This document shows positions 1 to 9,556 of a stretch of 64,000 nucleotides of DNA, one piece after another. The translations under genes were made by a program, and so were the position numbers. The notes under the pieces are model-generated. The model saw only the letters and a list, made by a program, of their open reading frames with translations, was not told the DNA's origin and did not search any database. The DNA is taken from the NCBI GenBank assembly GCA_025361485.1, contig JANYLA010000117.1, positions 22,192-86,191 on the forward strand. The letters run 5' to 3'. Position 1 is the first letter of the stretch. Each line of letters starts with the position of its first letter. This DNA is from Bacteroidales bacterium. GTDB lineage: Bacteria; Bacteroidota; Bacteroidia; Bacteroidales; Tenuifilaceae.

Positions 1-3000
1 TCTAAACCATCCTGTGTTTGACCCTTAATCCCTTTTTGGTGGAGCGATTTTTTAATTCGGATTCTAAGTTCGTTTAAAATTTCGTTGGGTTTACTTAAAA
101 CCCCTTTTGTTATTATTTCATTTAGGAGCGAAATTCCAAGCACACTCATAAAAGCGCCAGGTACTCCATGTCCAGTACAATCTGCAGCAGCAATGAATAA
201 ATTCTTACCCTTTAGCTTTGCATAATAAAAATCGCCACTGACAATGTCTTTAGGACGAAACAGAACAAAGTATTGTTCAAAATAGGCTTCTATTTTCTCT
301 AATGATGGGAAGACAGCCCGTTGAATTATCTGTGCATATTGAATGCTTGATGTAATGTTAATATTCTTCTTTTCAATTACATTCATTTGGGTATTTATCT
401 CCTCATTCATTGCTTGAAGCTCTTCGTTAGCCTGTTTTAGCTGCTCTGTGCGTAACTCTATTTTCTCTTCAAGTATTTCATTTTCTCCATGTAATTGTGC
501 AATCCTCCACCGATAAACCAGAAAAAGTGCGCTAAATATGCCAATTGAATAAAGGCAATACATATACCATGACCGATACCAAGGGGAAAGAACTTTAAAA
601 GTATAAAAAATGGGTTTGCTCCAAATACCATCGGGGCTGCAGGCCTTAAGTTTAAATGTGTAAGTTCCTTCATAAATATTACCGAAACTCGCCGATGTTT
701 TGTTCGAGACCGGACTCCAATCTTGGTCGTAGCCTTCTAAAATGTATTGATATTTTACAAGATAAGGACGGGCGGGTTCAATTGCTGCAAATTCAAAGGT
801 TATATTATTATGTTTATAAGGAAGCACTAATTTCTTGGGCAATGGATAAAATTTTGTGATGCTATCGAATTCTATATCTCCAAATTTCTTGTGCATGATA
901 ATACGCGAAGCCTTATCAAGTGTATTACCAAAGGATATATTTTCCTCATTAATTATTGCTAGGCTATCCTGAATTAGAGTTAGACTATCACAGGGATTCG
1001 ATTTTTTAGATCTGTAACTTTTAAGGTTATACCAGCTAATATTCTCATTATTCACCTTTAGGTTTTGCAAGATTACCGTAGGTGTTTTTTCGCTTTTAAA
1101 AATTGTATTTAAATCAATACGAACAAGAGCGGTCTTATAGCTACCAGTGGCAGCCCATAGGATATTTTTGCTATCGAGGTTCATAGCCTTGAACCCAGTG
1201 TTCACATCTTTAACAGGAAAACCCGTTGCTGTGTTATATATCTTAAAAGTAGGAGTATAGCTTTGTAGGTCAGTATTTGATAAGCCGTTTTGTGGTAATA
1301 TCTCGTTTTTCCCAACCACTTTTGAACCGTTAACCAAAACTTTTGGTTTAAAAGAAGTTAAAATGGCTAACCCAGCGTTACTCCCCAAAACAATACTGTT
1401 ATTAAAAATGGCGACTTGCGTGATAACATTATCAGCCAAACCATCTTTGGTAGTAAAGTTCATAAACGATTCCCCATCATAACGGCTTATTCCTCCTCCC
1501 TCGGTACCAAGCCAAAGGTTTCCCTTGTTGTCCTCTATGATACTCCATACGGAGTTGCTTGCCAAACCATTTTTGGTAGTAAAATTCATAAAGGATTTCC
1601 CATTGTAACGGTAAATTCCACTGCCCTCAGTTCCAAACCAGATATTTCCTGATTTATCCTCCAAAATACACCAAACGGAGTTGACATCTAGACCCGGCAC
1701 ATCTGTAAAATTCGTAAACGATTTCCCATCAAAACGACTTACCCCACCTTCCTGATAACCGAACCAAAGGTTCCCTTTCTTATCTTTTTTGATACACAGG
1801 ACAATATTATTAATTAGCCCTTGCTCTTTGGTATAATTCGTAAACGATTTCCCATCAAAACAGCTAACGCCTCCTAAATCTGTTCCAAGCCAAAGATTTC
1901 CCTTGTTGTCCTCCTCAATACTCCATACATTATTTTGCGATAACCCTTGAGCTGTTGTGAGATTTATAAACGATTTCCCATCGAAACGACTTATCCCACC
2001 GCCTTCTGTTCCAAACCAAAGGTTTCCGTTTTTATCCTCTATGATACTTTTAACATTGTTATTAACCAAACCTTGTGTTGTGGTGAAGTTAGTGAAGGAT
2101 CTGCCATCGTAACGGCTAACCCCGCCACCATAAGTACCAAACCAAATATTTCCTGTATTATCCTCGGTGATACTGTAAACAATATCGTTTGTTAACCCCT
2201 GCGATGTAGTAAAATTCGTGAATGATTTCCCGTTGAAACGGCTAACCCCACCACCAAAGGTTCCGAACCAAAGATTTCCTGCGCTATCTTCTGTTATACT
2301 TTTTACATTATTATGAACTAACCCATTAGCTTTGGTAAAGGTTGAGAAATCTTTTCCATCGTAACGGGTAACTCCACCTCCTCCGGTACCAAACCAAAGG
2401 TTTCCCATTTTATCTTCCTTGATAACCCATATATTTCTGGTGAGTCCTTGCACTTTAGTAATTTTTGTAAATGATTTCCCATCGTAATAGCTAACTCCAT
2501 TCCCTCCAGTGCCGAACCAAATTCTCCCTGTTTTATCCTGAAGAATACTTAAAACGATATCATCGGTAAACCCTTGTTCTTTGGTATAATTGGTAAACTT
2601 TTTCCCATCGTAGCAGCTAACTCCACCTCCTATAGTGCCAAACCAAAAATTTCCTGCATTATCCTCCATGATACAATGAACCTGATCGTTGGTCAAGCCT
2701 TGTTCTGTGGTAATATTTTTGAATAAACTTCCGTTATAGCAGCTAACCCCACCTCCAGCAGTAGCAAACCAAATATTTCCTTTTTTATCCTGATAAATAC
2801 TATAAACTATATTATTTGCCAATCCCTGTTCAGTGGTAAAATTTGTAAATGATTTTCCATCATAACGACTAACCCCACCTCCTGACGTACCAAACCATAG
2901 GTTTCCAATATTATCTTTAAATCCACAGGTAACAGGATCGAGTGCAAGACCATTATCAGTGTTATATGTGGTGAAGAATCCAAACCCAGCAGCCGATTGG

Positions 3001-3293
3001 TCGGGTTGAATAGTCCCATTCACTAATCGGCTTACAACGGAAAGTGTTTTAGTAGTTGGAGGATATAGCTTAATGGTAGTTTTTTCATTATCTAACTTTT
3101 GAATATAACTATTACCGTTTGCTCGTGGAATAACAACTGTTTGAGGTTTTGGGCAAGTATCGAGAAGAATAACCTTGGGTGTTAGTAATTTTTGATCGGT
3201 GGTTTGAGAATTGGGAATCGATTGGCTCTGACCACAAAGAATAAAAGCTGAACATATAATTAGAATCGACAGAATAAAACTAGTTTTTTTCAC
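1..3293 (-). CDS. Two-component-regulator-type beta-propeller (Reg_prop repeats) + Y_Y_Y domain + TM + SpoIIE/PP2C-type phosphatase; partial, runs off left edge
   Basis: Reverse translation is open from a GTG at 3293..3291 (VKKTSFILSILIICSAFILCGQS...) to the window edge. About 12-13 repeats of the form GLxxNxVxSIxEDxxGNLWFGTxGGGVSRYDGKSFTNFT, then YKVKYQYILEGYDQDWS-like Y_Y_Y, a TM (WYMYCLYSIGIFSALFLVYRW), and IAAADCTGHGVPGAFMSVLG (SpoIIE signature). Missing from the ORF track because the stop is outside the window and the start is GTG. Confidence 0.9.
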   Translation of the reverse strand, partial: MKKTSFILSILIICSAFILCGQSQSIPNSQTTDQKLLTPKVILLDTCPKPQTVVIPRANGNSYIQKLDNEKTTIKLYPPTTKTLSVVSRLVNGTIQPDQSAAGFGFFTTYNTDNGLALDPVTCGFKDNIGNLWFGTSGGGVSRYDGKSFTNFTTEQGLANNIVYSIYQDKKGNIWFATAGGGVSCYNGSLFKNITTEQGLTNDQVHCIMEDNAGNFWFGTIGGGVSCYDGKKFTNYTKEQGFTDDIVLSILQDKTGRIWFGTGGNGVSYYDGKSFTKITKVQGLTRNIWVIKEDKMGNLWFGTGGGGVTRYDGKDFSTFTKANGLVHNNVKSITEDSAGNLWFGTFGGGVSRFNGKSFTNFTTSQGLTNDIVYSITEDNTGNIWFGTYGGGVSRYDGRSFTNFTTTQGLVNNNVKSIIEDKNGNLWFGTEGGGISRFDGKSFINLTTAQGLSQNNVWSIEEDNKGNLWLGTDLGGVSCFDGKSFTNYTKEQGLINNIVLCIKKDKKGNLWFGYQEGGVSRFDGKSFTNFTDVPGLDVNSVWCILEDKSGNIWFGTEGSGIYRYNGKSFMNFTTKNGLASNSVWSIIEDNKGNLWLGTEGGGISRYDGESFMNFTTKDGLADNVITQVAIFNNSIVLGSNAGLAILTSFKPKVLVNGSKVVGKNEILPQNGLSNTDLQSYTPTFKIYNTATGFPVKDVNTGFKAMNLDSKNILWAATGSYKTALVRIDLNTIFKSEKTPTVILQNLKVNNENISWYNLKSYRSKKSNPCDSLTLIQDSLAIINEENISFGNTLDKASRIIMHKKFGDIEFDSITKFYPLPKKLVLPYKHNNITFEFAAIEPARPYLVKYQYILEGYDQDWSPVSNKTSASFGNIYEGTYTFKLKACSPDGIWSKPIFYTFKVLSPWYRSWYMYCLYSIGIFSALFLVYRWRIAQLHGENEILEEKIELRTEQLKQANEELQAMNEEINTQMNVIEKKNINITSSIQYAQIIQRAVFPSLEKIEAYFEQYFVLFRPKDIVSGDFYYAKLKGKNLFIAAADCTGHGVPGAFMSVLGISLLNEIITKGVLSKPNEILNELRIRIKKSLHQKGIKGQTQDGL

Positions 3294-3565
3294 AGATTCA
3301 TTTTGAAAGGTTCATGAAAACCCAAGTCAGGTTCAAAGTTAATTTTTTTATGGATTTTAGATATTGGTTGAGCCATATTTATATCAATCTACCTCTAGGT
3401 TAAGGATTAGCTATGCAAAGTTCGACTAAAGTTGTTCGCTGATGGCTAATTCTCTTGTGCGGGTCTCATGTAATTATTAAGCCTTCAAAAATAATTTGAT
3501 CGAGATACATTCTTAGATAATTTTAAAAAAGTGTATCTTGAATCATCATTTTTAATAATTAGACC

Positions 3566-5290
3566 ATGAATGCAAATACAAATACTTCTGGCTCTGTTCA
3601 ACAGAAATCGTTAAGGTTGTGGATCGGAGTGGTCATTGTTATCTTACAATGGTTTATGAGGTTTATTCTTCCAGTAATTATTCCCGACGCTTTGGCGATT
3701 GCAATATTTAGCGGAATTCTTTTTGGTTTGGCTATTGCAATTTGGTGGCTCTTTTTTAGTAGGGCACCAAAGTTCGAGCGTTGGTTTGCAATTGTTTTGA
3801 TGATTGCAGCACTGGTTGCGACTTCGCAAATCATCCATAAGTCGATTGCAACGACAATGATGGGAATGATGTTCCCCGTTTACTCCATCCCCTTTCTTAG
3901 CCTTGCTTTTGTAGCATGGGTTGTAGTCAGCCGTCGTTTTTCCGATAGAATAAGAAGAGCAACCATGGTCGCTACCATTCTAATAGCATCTGGGTTCTGG
4001 GCATTGCTACGCACAAATGGAATGGATGGTGAGGTTCATCAGGATTTTTCGTGGCGGTGGGCGAAGACAGCCGAGGAGCGTTTGCTGTCTAAAATCGATA
4101 ATAAGCCATTAGCAACTCCAGTTGATTCGTCAATAGTAACCAAAGGAGTCGAATGGCCAGGCTTTAGAGGGACAAATAGGGATGGCGCTGTTCACGGTGT
4201 TCGAATAGAGACCGATTGGTCGAAATCAAAACCGGTTGAAATGTGGCGTCGACCCGTTGGCCCAGGTTGCTCATCCTTTGCAGTGCAGGGCGTTTTATTA
4301 TATACCCAGGAGCAGCGAGGCGAACTCGAAATGGTTACCTGTTACAATCTGAATACTGGCGAACCCGTTTGGATACATAGCGATTCAGCCCGTTTTTGGG
4401 ATGCTCATGCTGGTGCAGGACCTCGATCGACACCAACGCTCAGCAACGGTTGTGTTTATACTTTGGGTGCAACAGGAATTCTTAACGTACTTAATGCCCT
4501 TAATGGTTCGGTTGTTTGGATGCGTAATGCTGCGAAAGATACCAAAGTAGAAATACCAGGTTGGGGTTATACTGGCTCTCCTTTAGTGGTTGATAGTACC
4601 GTTTTTGTTGCAATTGCCGGACAGCTTCTTGCCTATGATACTGCTACTGGTAAACTTCTCTGGTCGGGGGCTGATGGTGGGGAGAGTTACAGTTCACCCC
4701 ATTTAGCGACAATCGATGGCATCAAGCAGATTCTATTTATGAACCAATCAGAGCTAATAAGTTATGCACTTACCAATGGAAAAGTGCTATGGAAATTAGC
4801 ACAGATGGGAGTTCCAATTGTTCAACCAGCCATGATTTCAGATGGAGATATACTAATCGGTGAGACTGGAGGTGCTGCGGCAAAAGATATGCGTCGTATC
4901 ATAGTTCAAAATGGTTCGAGCGGATGGACAATCAAAGATCGTTGGATATCGGAGGGGTTAAAACCTTACTTTAACGACTTTGTGGTTCACAAAGGCAATG
5001 TTTACGGCTTCGATGGCCCAAGCCTTACTTGTATCGATATAGAGAAAGGCAATCGCCAATGGAAGGCTGGACGTTATGCAGGCGAAATTTTATTGCTAGC
5101 CGATCAGGATATACTTCTGATCCTCTCAGAAAAAGGGGAGTTGGCACTTGTAAAGGCAACCCCAGATCAATACAAAGAACTTGCACGGGTCCCTGTAATT
5201 AATGGCAAAACATGGAACCATCCAGCGCTGGTTGGTAATATCCTCGTTGTTCGCAACGCTAATGAAATGGTTGCTTTTCGTCTTCATTGA
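3566..5290 (+). CDS. Membrane-anchored PQQ-like beta-propeller repeat protein
   Basis: ORF 574 aa; N-terminal TM helices followed by PQQ-like repeats ([40 protein letters not shown]). Confidence 0.85.
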   Translation: MNANTNTSGSVQQKSLRLWIGVVIVILQWFMRFILPVIIPDALAIAIFSGILFGLAIAIWWLFFSRAPKFERWFAIVLMIAALVATSQIIHKSIATTMMGMMFPVYSIPFLSLAFVAWVVVSRRFSDRIRRATMVATILIASGFWALLRTNGMDGEVHQDFSWRWAKTAEERLLSKIDNKPLATPVDSSIVTKGVEWPGFRGTNRDGAVHGVRIETDWSKSKPVEMWRRPVGPGCSSFAVQGVLLYTQEQRGELEMVTCYNLNTGEPVWIHSDSARFWDAHAGAGPRSTPTLSNGCVYTLGATGILNVLNALNGSVVWMRNAAKDTKVEIPGWGYTGSPLVVDSTVFVAIAGQLLAYDTATGKLLWSGADGGESYSSPHLATIDGIKQILFMNQSELISYALTNGKVLWKLAQMGVPIVQPAMISDGDILIGETGGAAAKDMRRIIVQNGSSGWTIKDRWISEGLKPYFNDFVVHKGNVYGFDGPSLTCIDIEKGNRQWKAGRYAGEILLLADQDILLILSEKGELALVKATPDQYKELARVPVINGKTWNHPALVGNILVVRNANEMVAFRLH

Positions 5291-5540
5291 AAGGCGAATC
5301 AGTGATTTGGTGAGTTCAGAGTCTGATTTATAGTTTCGCTGAGTTCAGTTGGTTTCGCCAATCCCTTCGGGATCTGTTGAGTTAAAAGGCACAACCAGAA
5401 AACAACGCTCAGCAAGAGAAGATCAAAAAATTGCAAAAATTGTTCAACCATTTCATCATCTTTATTGTTTATCTCTTTTTCGCTTTGATTTTGTATGTAT
5501 TATTGCAGAAAATATCTTAAAAACAAATAACACTATAAGC

Positions 5541-6221
5541 ATGAAACAGGTAATAATAGCACTAATGGCAATTCTGGCTATCTCGTGTAGCCAAAAAAAC
5601 ACCAAAACAGGCAATGGCAATAGCCATGAAATAATTGTTGATGAAGTAATTCAAAGTTCAGCGTATACTTATGTGAGTTTTATTGAGAATGATACTTTGA
5701 AGTGGCTCGCTACATCAACTATTGATGCTAAAGCTGGGGAGAAGTTATACTTCGAGAAGAGTATGAAAATGGAAAATTTTCATAGCAAGGAGCTGAATAA
5801 GGATTTCGAATCCATCCTGTTTGTGGATCGATTAACAACCGAACCCGTATTGGCTGGAAAGATGGCTAAATCTGCTCCTGGCTCAGCAAAAGCAAAAGCG
5901 GAAAGGGCGATTGTTACAATTGAAAAATCCAAGGATGAGCTTACTGTTGCCGATCTTTATTCGAATAAAGATAAATATGCGAACAAGCTTGTTCTAATCA
6001 AGGGTAAGGTTGTGAAGTATTCTCCTAGTATCATGAATAAAAATTGGTTGCATATTCAGGATGGAACTGAATCTGGCGAAAACTATGATTTAACGGTTAC
6101 TACCCTCGTTGAACTTAAGGTTGGAGATATTGTTACGCTCGAAGGTAAATTGGCCTTAGGTAAAGATTTTGGATATGGATATGTGTACGATGTGCTATTG
6201 GAGGATGCAGTTGTTAAATAG
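5541..6221 (+). CDS. Lipoprotein with OB-fold-like C-terminus (hypothetical)
   Basis: Preferred start is the internal ATG at 5541 giving a lipobox signal MKQVIIALMAILAISCSQ; C-terminal VLIKGKVVKYSPSIMNKNWLHIQDGT...GDIVTLEGKL resembles a bacterial OB-fold. The listed 5349 start adds a non-signal-like extension. Confidence 0.75.
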   Translation: MKQVIIALMAILAISCSQKNTKTGNGNSHEIIVDEVIQSSAYTYVSFIENDTLKWLATSTIDAKAGEKLYFEKSMKMENFHSKELNKDFESILFVDRLTTEPVLAGKMAKSAPGSAKAKAERAIVTIEKSKDELTVADLYSNKDKYANKLVLIKGKVVKYSPSIMNKNWLHIQDGTESGENYDLTVTTLVELKVGDIVTLEGKLALGKDFGYGYVYDVLLEDAVVK

Positions 6222-6406
6222 TAATTAAGTTTATATGACTATCCGTTATTATGATTATTTCTTTGAATTTTGCGAAATTACTCTGACAGGTTCTTCGAAC
6301 TCTGTTAGGGTAATTTCAAGGAAAAAATGACCTTTCAGAGTCTTTAGACCTGAAAGAGTCAATCGATTATTCTCGATTAGTCATCTTTGCGGATACACAT
6401 AAATTT

Positions 6407-6727
6407 CTATTCGCAAATCGCACCTACCCATTTCTGATCGATTTTACCTATAGTATTGATATGAAACACTGCTCCAACTATACATTCATTCGCATCTACA
6501 GAATCAGTTAAATATCGATAATCAAAGCCCATGCTAATAGGTTCACCGAGAACTCTTTTTACAAATCCGGTATCAATATCAAATTCCATCTGCTCAACCA
6601 CTTTGCTCAAGCTTTTATAATCTTTGAGCGTTTGATAATGTTTGCCATATTCCTCAAGCCCTAACTTTTGATTGCAACCAGTGGAGAGCAATAGAATGAA
6701 CAGCATGAATTTTGCAATACGATACAT
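6407..6727 (-). CDS. Small hypothetical lipoprotein
   Basis: 106 aa ORF with lipobox (MLFILLLSTGCNQ). Confidence 0.6.
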   Translation of the reverse strand: MYRIAKFMLFILLLSTGCNQKLGLEEYGKHYQTLKDYKSLSKVVEQMEFDIDTGFVKRVLGEPISMGFDYRYLTDSVDANECIVGAVFHINTIGKIDQKWVGAICE

Positions 6728-6829
6728 AATTTATTTAATTTTAATCAATGCAAATGCACAAAAGGGCGCATAAATGCATACCGCCTATTGCTTTTAGTAC
6801 CTTTTCAAAATACAAATTGGCCTTTTAAT

Positions 6830-7017
6830 TTATGCTCCTAAATGCTTAAATGCCTCATATACAAGAATAGCAGGCCAAACAATAGATTTAAGGATTCCAA
6901 GAGCACCCATCCAAAAACCTATAGCATGGGATATAAAGTACACTGCAGCACCAATAAGTCCTAATCCGTAAACAGCGCCGGCAGGACCTGCGGATTGAAT
7001 TTCATTTTATTGCTCAT
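6830..7017 (-). pseudogene. Small conserved-type two-TM microprotein, frameshifted near its start
   Basis: Frame ending at 6830 reads NEIQSAGPAGAVYGLGLIGAAVYFISHAIGFWMGALGILKSIVWPAILVYEAFKHLGA* but has no start; the upstream ATG AGC AAT AAA (7017) is one frame off at the A-run complementary to 7005-7008. Confidence 0.7.
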
Positions 7018-7240
7018 TATTTTAAATGATTTGCAGACTATTATTTATTACAAAAATATGATAATTTTTCTTTCGAAAATTCGTTGTATTAATTTGATGT
7101 GGTCAAGGATAACCTTGTTCGCACGAGTCAGATGTGCACACTTGCAGTGAATAGGTTTATTTTATACCCCAGCTGAAATTGGATTGGTTATTTTACAAAC
7201 AGATTACATCTATGTCTCTTCTATTTAAAATATGTTTTAT

Positions 7241-7269
7241 TAAAAAAGCGTAGTCAGCTAACTACGCTT
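7241..7269 (-). terminator. Rho-independent terminator (for minus-strand microprotein 7299-7409)
   Basis: Perfect 9-bp stem aagcgtagt-cagcta-actacgctt; on the minus strand it is followed by a T-run. Confidence 0.8.
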
Positions 7270-7298
7270 AATAAATACAAACATAAAGCCTTTTATAC

Positions 7299-7409
7299 TT
7301 ATCTGCTTTTCTCGTTACGTTTAGCGGCTTTTGCAGCTCTCTTTTCCTTTAAACTCTTTGTTGGTTCTTTCTTAGTCATTTTCTCTTTATTCACTTTTTC
7401 TTTTGACAT
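7299..7409 (-). CDS. 36-aa very basic microprotein
   Basis: MSKEKVNKEKMTKKEPTKSLKEKRAAKAAKRNEKSR*; clean ATG-stop followed by a strong terminator. Confidence 0.55.
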   Translation of the reverse strand: MSKEKVNKEKMTKKEPTKSLKEKRAAKAAKRNEKSR

Positions 7410-7610
7410 AGCAGTAAGTTTTTAGGTTAATACTACTTCAAAAATATGATTTTTTTCTTTTGGTTGACACCTTTTTTATCATTATACAAAGTTAAATTGT
7501 GTTAGGAGACTGCACTTAATTGGGGTGTTTGAAGTTTTTTAAAATATCATTTTACTGGTATCAAAACTTTGCTAAAAATAGCACGAAACTGTTTCTGCTG
7601 CGTTTTTATT

Positions 7611-8753
7611 CTATTTTCTCACCCTGCTGAAAATGAAGATTAACAAGACTACAACTATAAATCCGGATAGGATAAAAGCCCATTTATTAATTATTCTTGA
7701 TTTGGCAACAAGTTGGTAATTCTTTGCAAAAAAGTATTTTTCGTTAATGTTCCAAAACGTTTGATTGCCTGAAATGCTATCGGCATTTGTTTGGATCAAA
7801 ACTCCAGGCATAACCGTTGAGCACTTAATCTTGTCTTCAGAGAAAAGGCTATTGAACATTTTACTGGCTTTTTTATCGAAAATTTTATATAGTTCAGGAT
7901 TTAATTTTTCCAAAGAGTTTCCTTTAATGTTAAGCAGGCTATCAATCCTATCGAACGGATGCTTATCATTTTTTGATAGTAGCATATCTAACTCCTTATC
8001 CGTAACCTCATGTTTTAAAACTTCATCTTTATGTCCCAATATGTAGTTGTATTTCTCTTTCGAGGTTAATGCATACTCATTGGCTGTAAGGGTTATGTAC
8101 TCATCAAACAAGTTCTTCACTATAAAATTTGATAATGCTACCTTTTTTTGCTTTTCCAACTCTTCCTTCCTTAAACTATCCGAGTGATTCAAAATCGGTA
8201 TTTGTTTTAAATCCTTAATATGAATTAAACTATCGTGCTCACGACTATACGTGAAATTATCGTCGTAAAAGAAGGTCAAATCGGGGTCGCTCATAAAGTC
8301 CTCAATAGGGTAGTGGCTAAAAGGTGTCCTTTTCTTGTAGGTCTCGGTGTAGGTTACGAAGGTGTAAAACCAACGAAACTGTTTTTTGAACTCAACATTA
8401 GCTCCAATTTCTGTGGTGGTGTCGTTATTTACTTTTAAGAATTTGTTAAGCTCCTCAGCGTTTGCGAAATGTTTATAGGCAATATACTCAAACTTTTTCT
8501 TTGAGATTGAATCTTTAGGAATCTCCTTGTGCCAATGCATTGTTATTTTCCAGCTTGTATCGTTGGGAAGTGGAACTTTAAGGTTTCCTTTAAAAACCGA
8601 TGTGGAATCGCCAGCCATTACTCGAATTGTTCTGTCAATTGAACCATCGGCATTGACCCGAGTAGTTATCTCGTAGAAATCGATACAGCTATTAATGGTT
8701 AATAGTATAAAAATTGCTAAAACCTTTATAAGGATTGAATTTGACTTTTTCAT
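7611..8753 (-). CDS. Hypothetical lipoprotein with C-terminal TM helix, downstream of anti-sigma gene
   Basis: 380 aa ORF; N-terminal lipobox-like LTINSCIDFYE; C-terminal TM (WAFILSGFIVVVLLIFIFSRVRK). Confidence 0.65.
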   Translation of the reverse strand: MKKSNSILIKVLAIFILLTINSCIDFYEITTRVNADGSIDRTIRVMAGDSTSVFKGNLKVPLPNDTSWKITMHWHKEIPKDSISKKKFEYIAYKHFANAEELNKFLKVNNDTTTEIGANVEFKKQFRWFYTFVTYTETYKKRTPFSHYPIEDFMSDPDLTFFYDDNFTYSREHDSLIHIKDLKQIPILNHSDSLRKEELEKQKKVALSNFIVKNLFDEYITLTANEYALTSKEKYNYILGHKDEVLKHEVTDKELDMLLSKNDKHPFDRIDSLLNIKGNSLEKLNPELYKIFDKKASKMFNSLFSEDKIKCSTVMPGVLIQTNADSISGNQTFWNINEKYFFAKNYQLVAKSRIINKWAFILSGFIVVVLLIFIFSRVRK

Positions 8754-8765
8754 ATTAAATTGTTT

Positions 8766-9428
8766 TTAATGATTCTGGTTAAGATTTGAATTGAGCATTT
8801 CAATCACCATTCTTTTTTTCATCTCTAAATCGGCGCTATTGAACTCATTATTTGACTTTAGGCAGACATCAGAAGCAAAGTTCCTATAGCTCTTTAAAGG
8901 ATATTTCTGCGAGAGTTTAAGGAGTAAATTGAAGTAATGATTATCGGCAATCAGCTCATCTATTATAAAATCTTCAGAAAATTTTGTACATTCATTGTAG
9001 CTGTTCATCAAAGGTTTGTTGACCTTTTTACTGGCGTAGGTTAACCTAAGCGATGATTCCATTTGGTTAACGTATACGCTTTGTTGTACATAAAATCCTG
9101 TCATTACAAAAAGAAGAATGCTGGCAGCAATTTTATAGTAGAAAGGGTGGATTTTGAATCCAATCTTTTTCTGTTCAACAGGATAACTCTCCTTTAACCC
9201 GTTAACTGCGCTAATTATCGAATCAGCTAGCTCAGCGGCATTGCTCTGTTCTGGCTTAGAATCTTGTAAGGTTTGAATGAGCCTATAGTACTCATTCATC
9301 TCCTTAACTTTTTGACTGCATTTTTCACATTTCTCAATGTGTTTGACAATCTCATCCCTTTCCTTGATGCTTATATCATCAAGGTCGGAAAGGGTGATCA
9401 GCTTTTCAATTCTATTGCACGATTTCAT
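8766..9428 (-). CDS. Anti-sigma factor with putative zinc-finger
   Basis: 220 aa; N-terminal HIEKCEKC motif and single TM (IAASILLFVMTGFYV), immediately downstream of a sigma-70 region-4 remnant. Confidence 0.75.
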   Translation of the reverse strand: MKSCNRIEKLITLSDLDDISIKERDEIVKHIEKCEKCSQKVKEMNEYYRLIQTLQDSKPEQSNAAELADSIISAVNGLKESYPVEQKKIGFKIHPFYYKIAASILLFVMTGFYVQQSVYVNQMESSLRLTYASKKVNKPLMNSYNECTKFSEDFIIDELIADNHYFNLLLKLSQKYPLKSYRNFASDVCLKSNNEFNSADLEMKKRMVIEMLNSNLNQNH

Positions 9429-9556
9429 AGCTCCTCCTTTCTTCGGTTTTAATCAGCTTCTCTTTTATACTTTTCCTAGCGTAATACAGGTTGGATTTCA
9501 CCAACCCTTTGGGCATGTTAAGCACTTCGCTGGCTTCGTCTAAGCTGCTGAATTTA
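9412..9556 (-). pseudogene. Truncated ECF-type sigma-70 factor (region 4 only)
   Basis: Minus frame VKFSSLDEASEVLNMPKGLVKSNLYYARKSIKEKLIKTEERRSYEIVQ*; the in-frame upstream codon is a stop and the rest of the sigma factor is absent. Overlaps the anti-sigma start. Confidence 0.75.

Noticed and set aside
1416-2500. Short + and - ORFs with repeated SSKPKVS / IYKRFPI motifs
   Set aside because: Out-of-frame readings of the propeller repeats in the partial minus-strand gene 1-3293.
5300-5400. Possible terminator/repeat (AATCCCTTCGGGATC) after the PQQ-like gene
   Set aside because: Stem is short and the surrounding sequence only weakly palindromic; not called as a feature.
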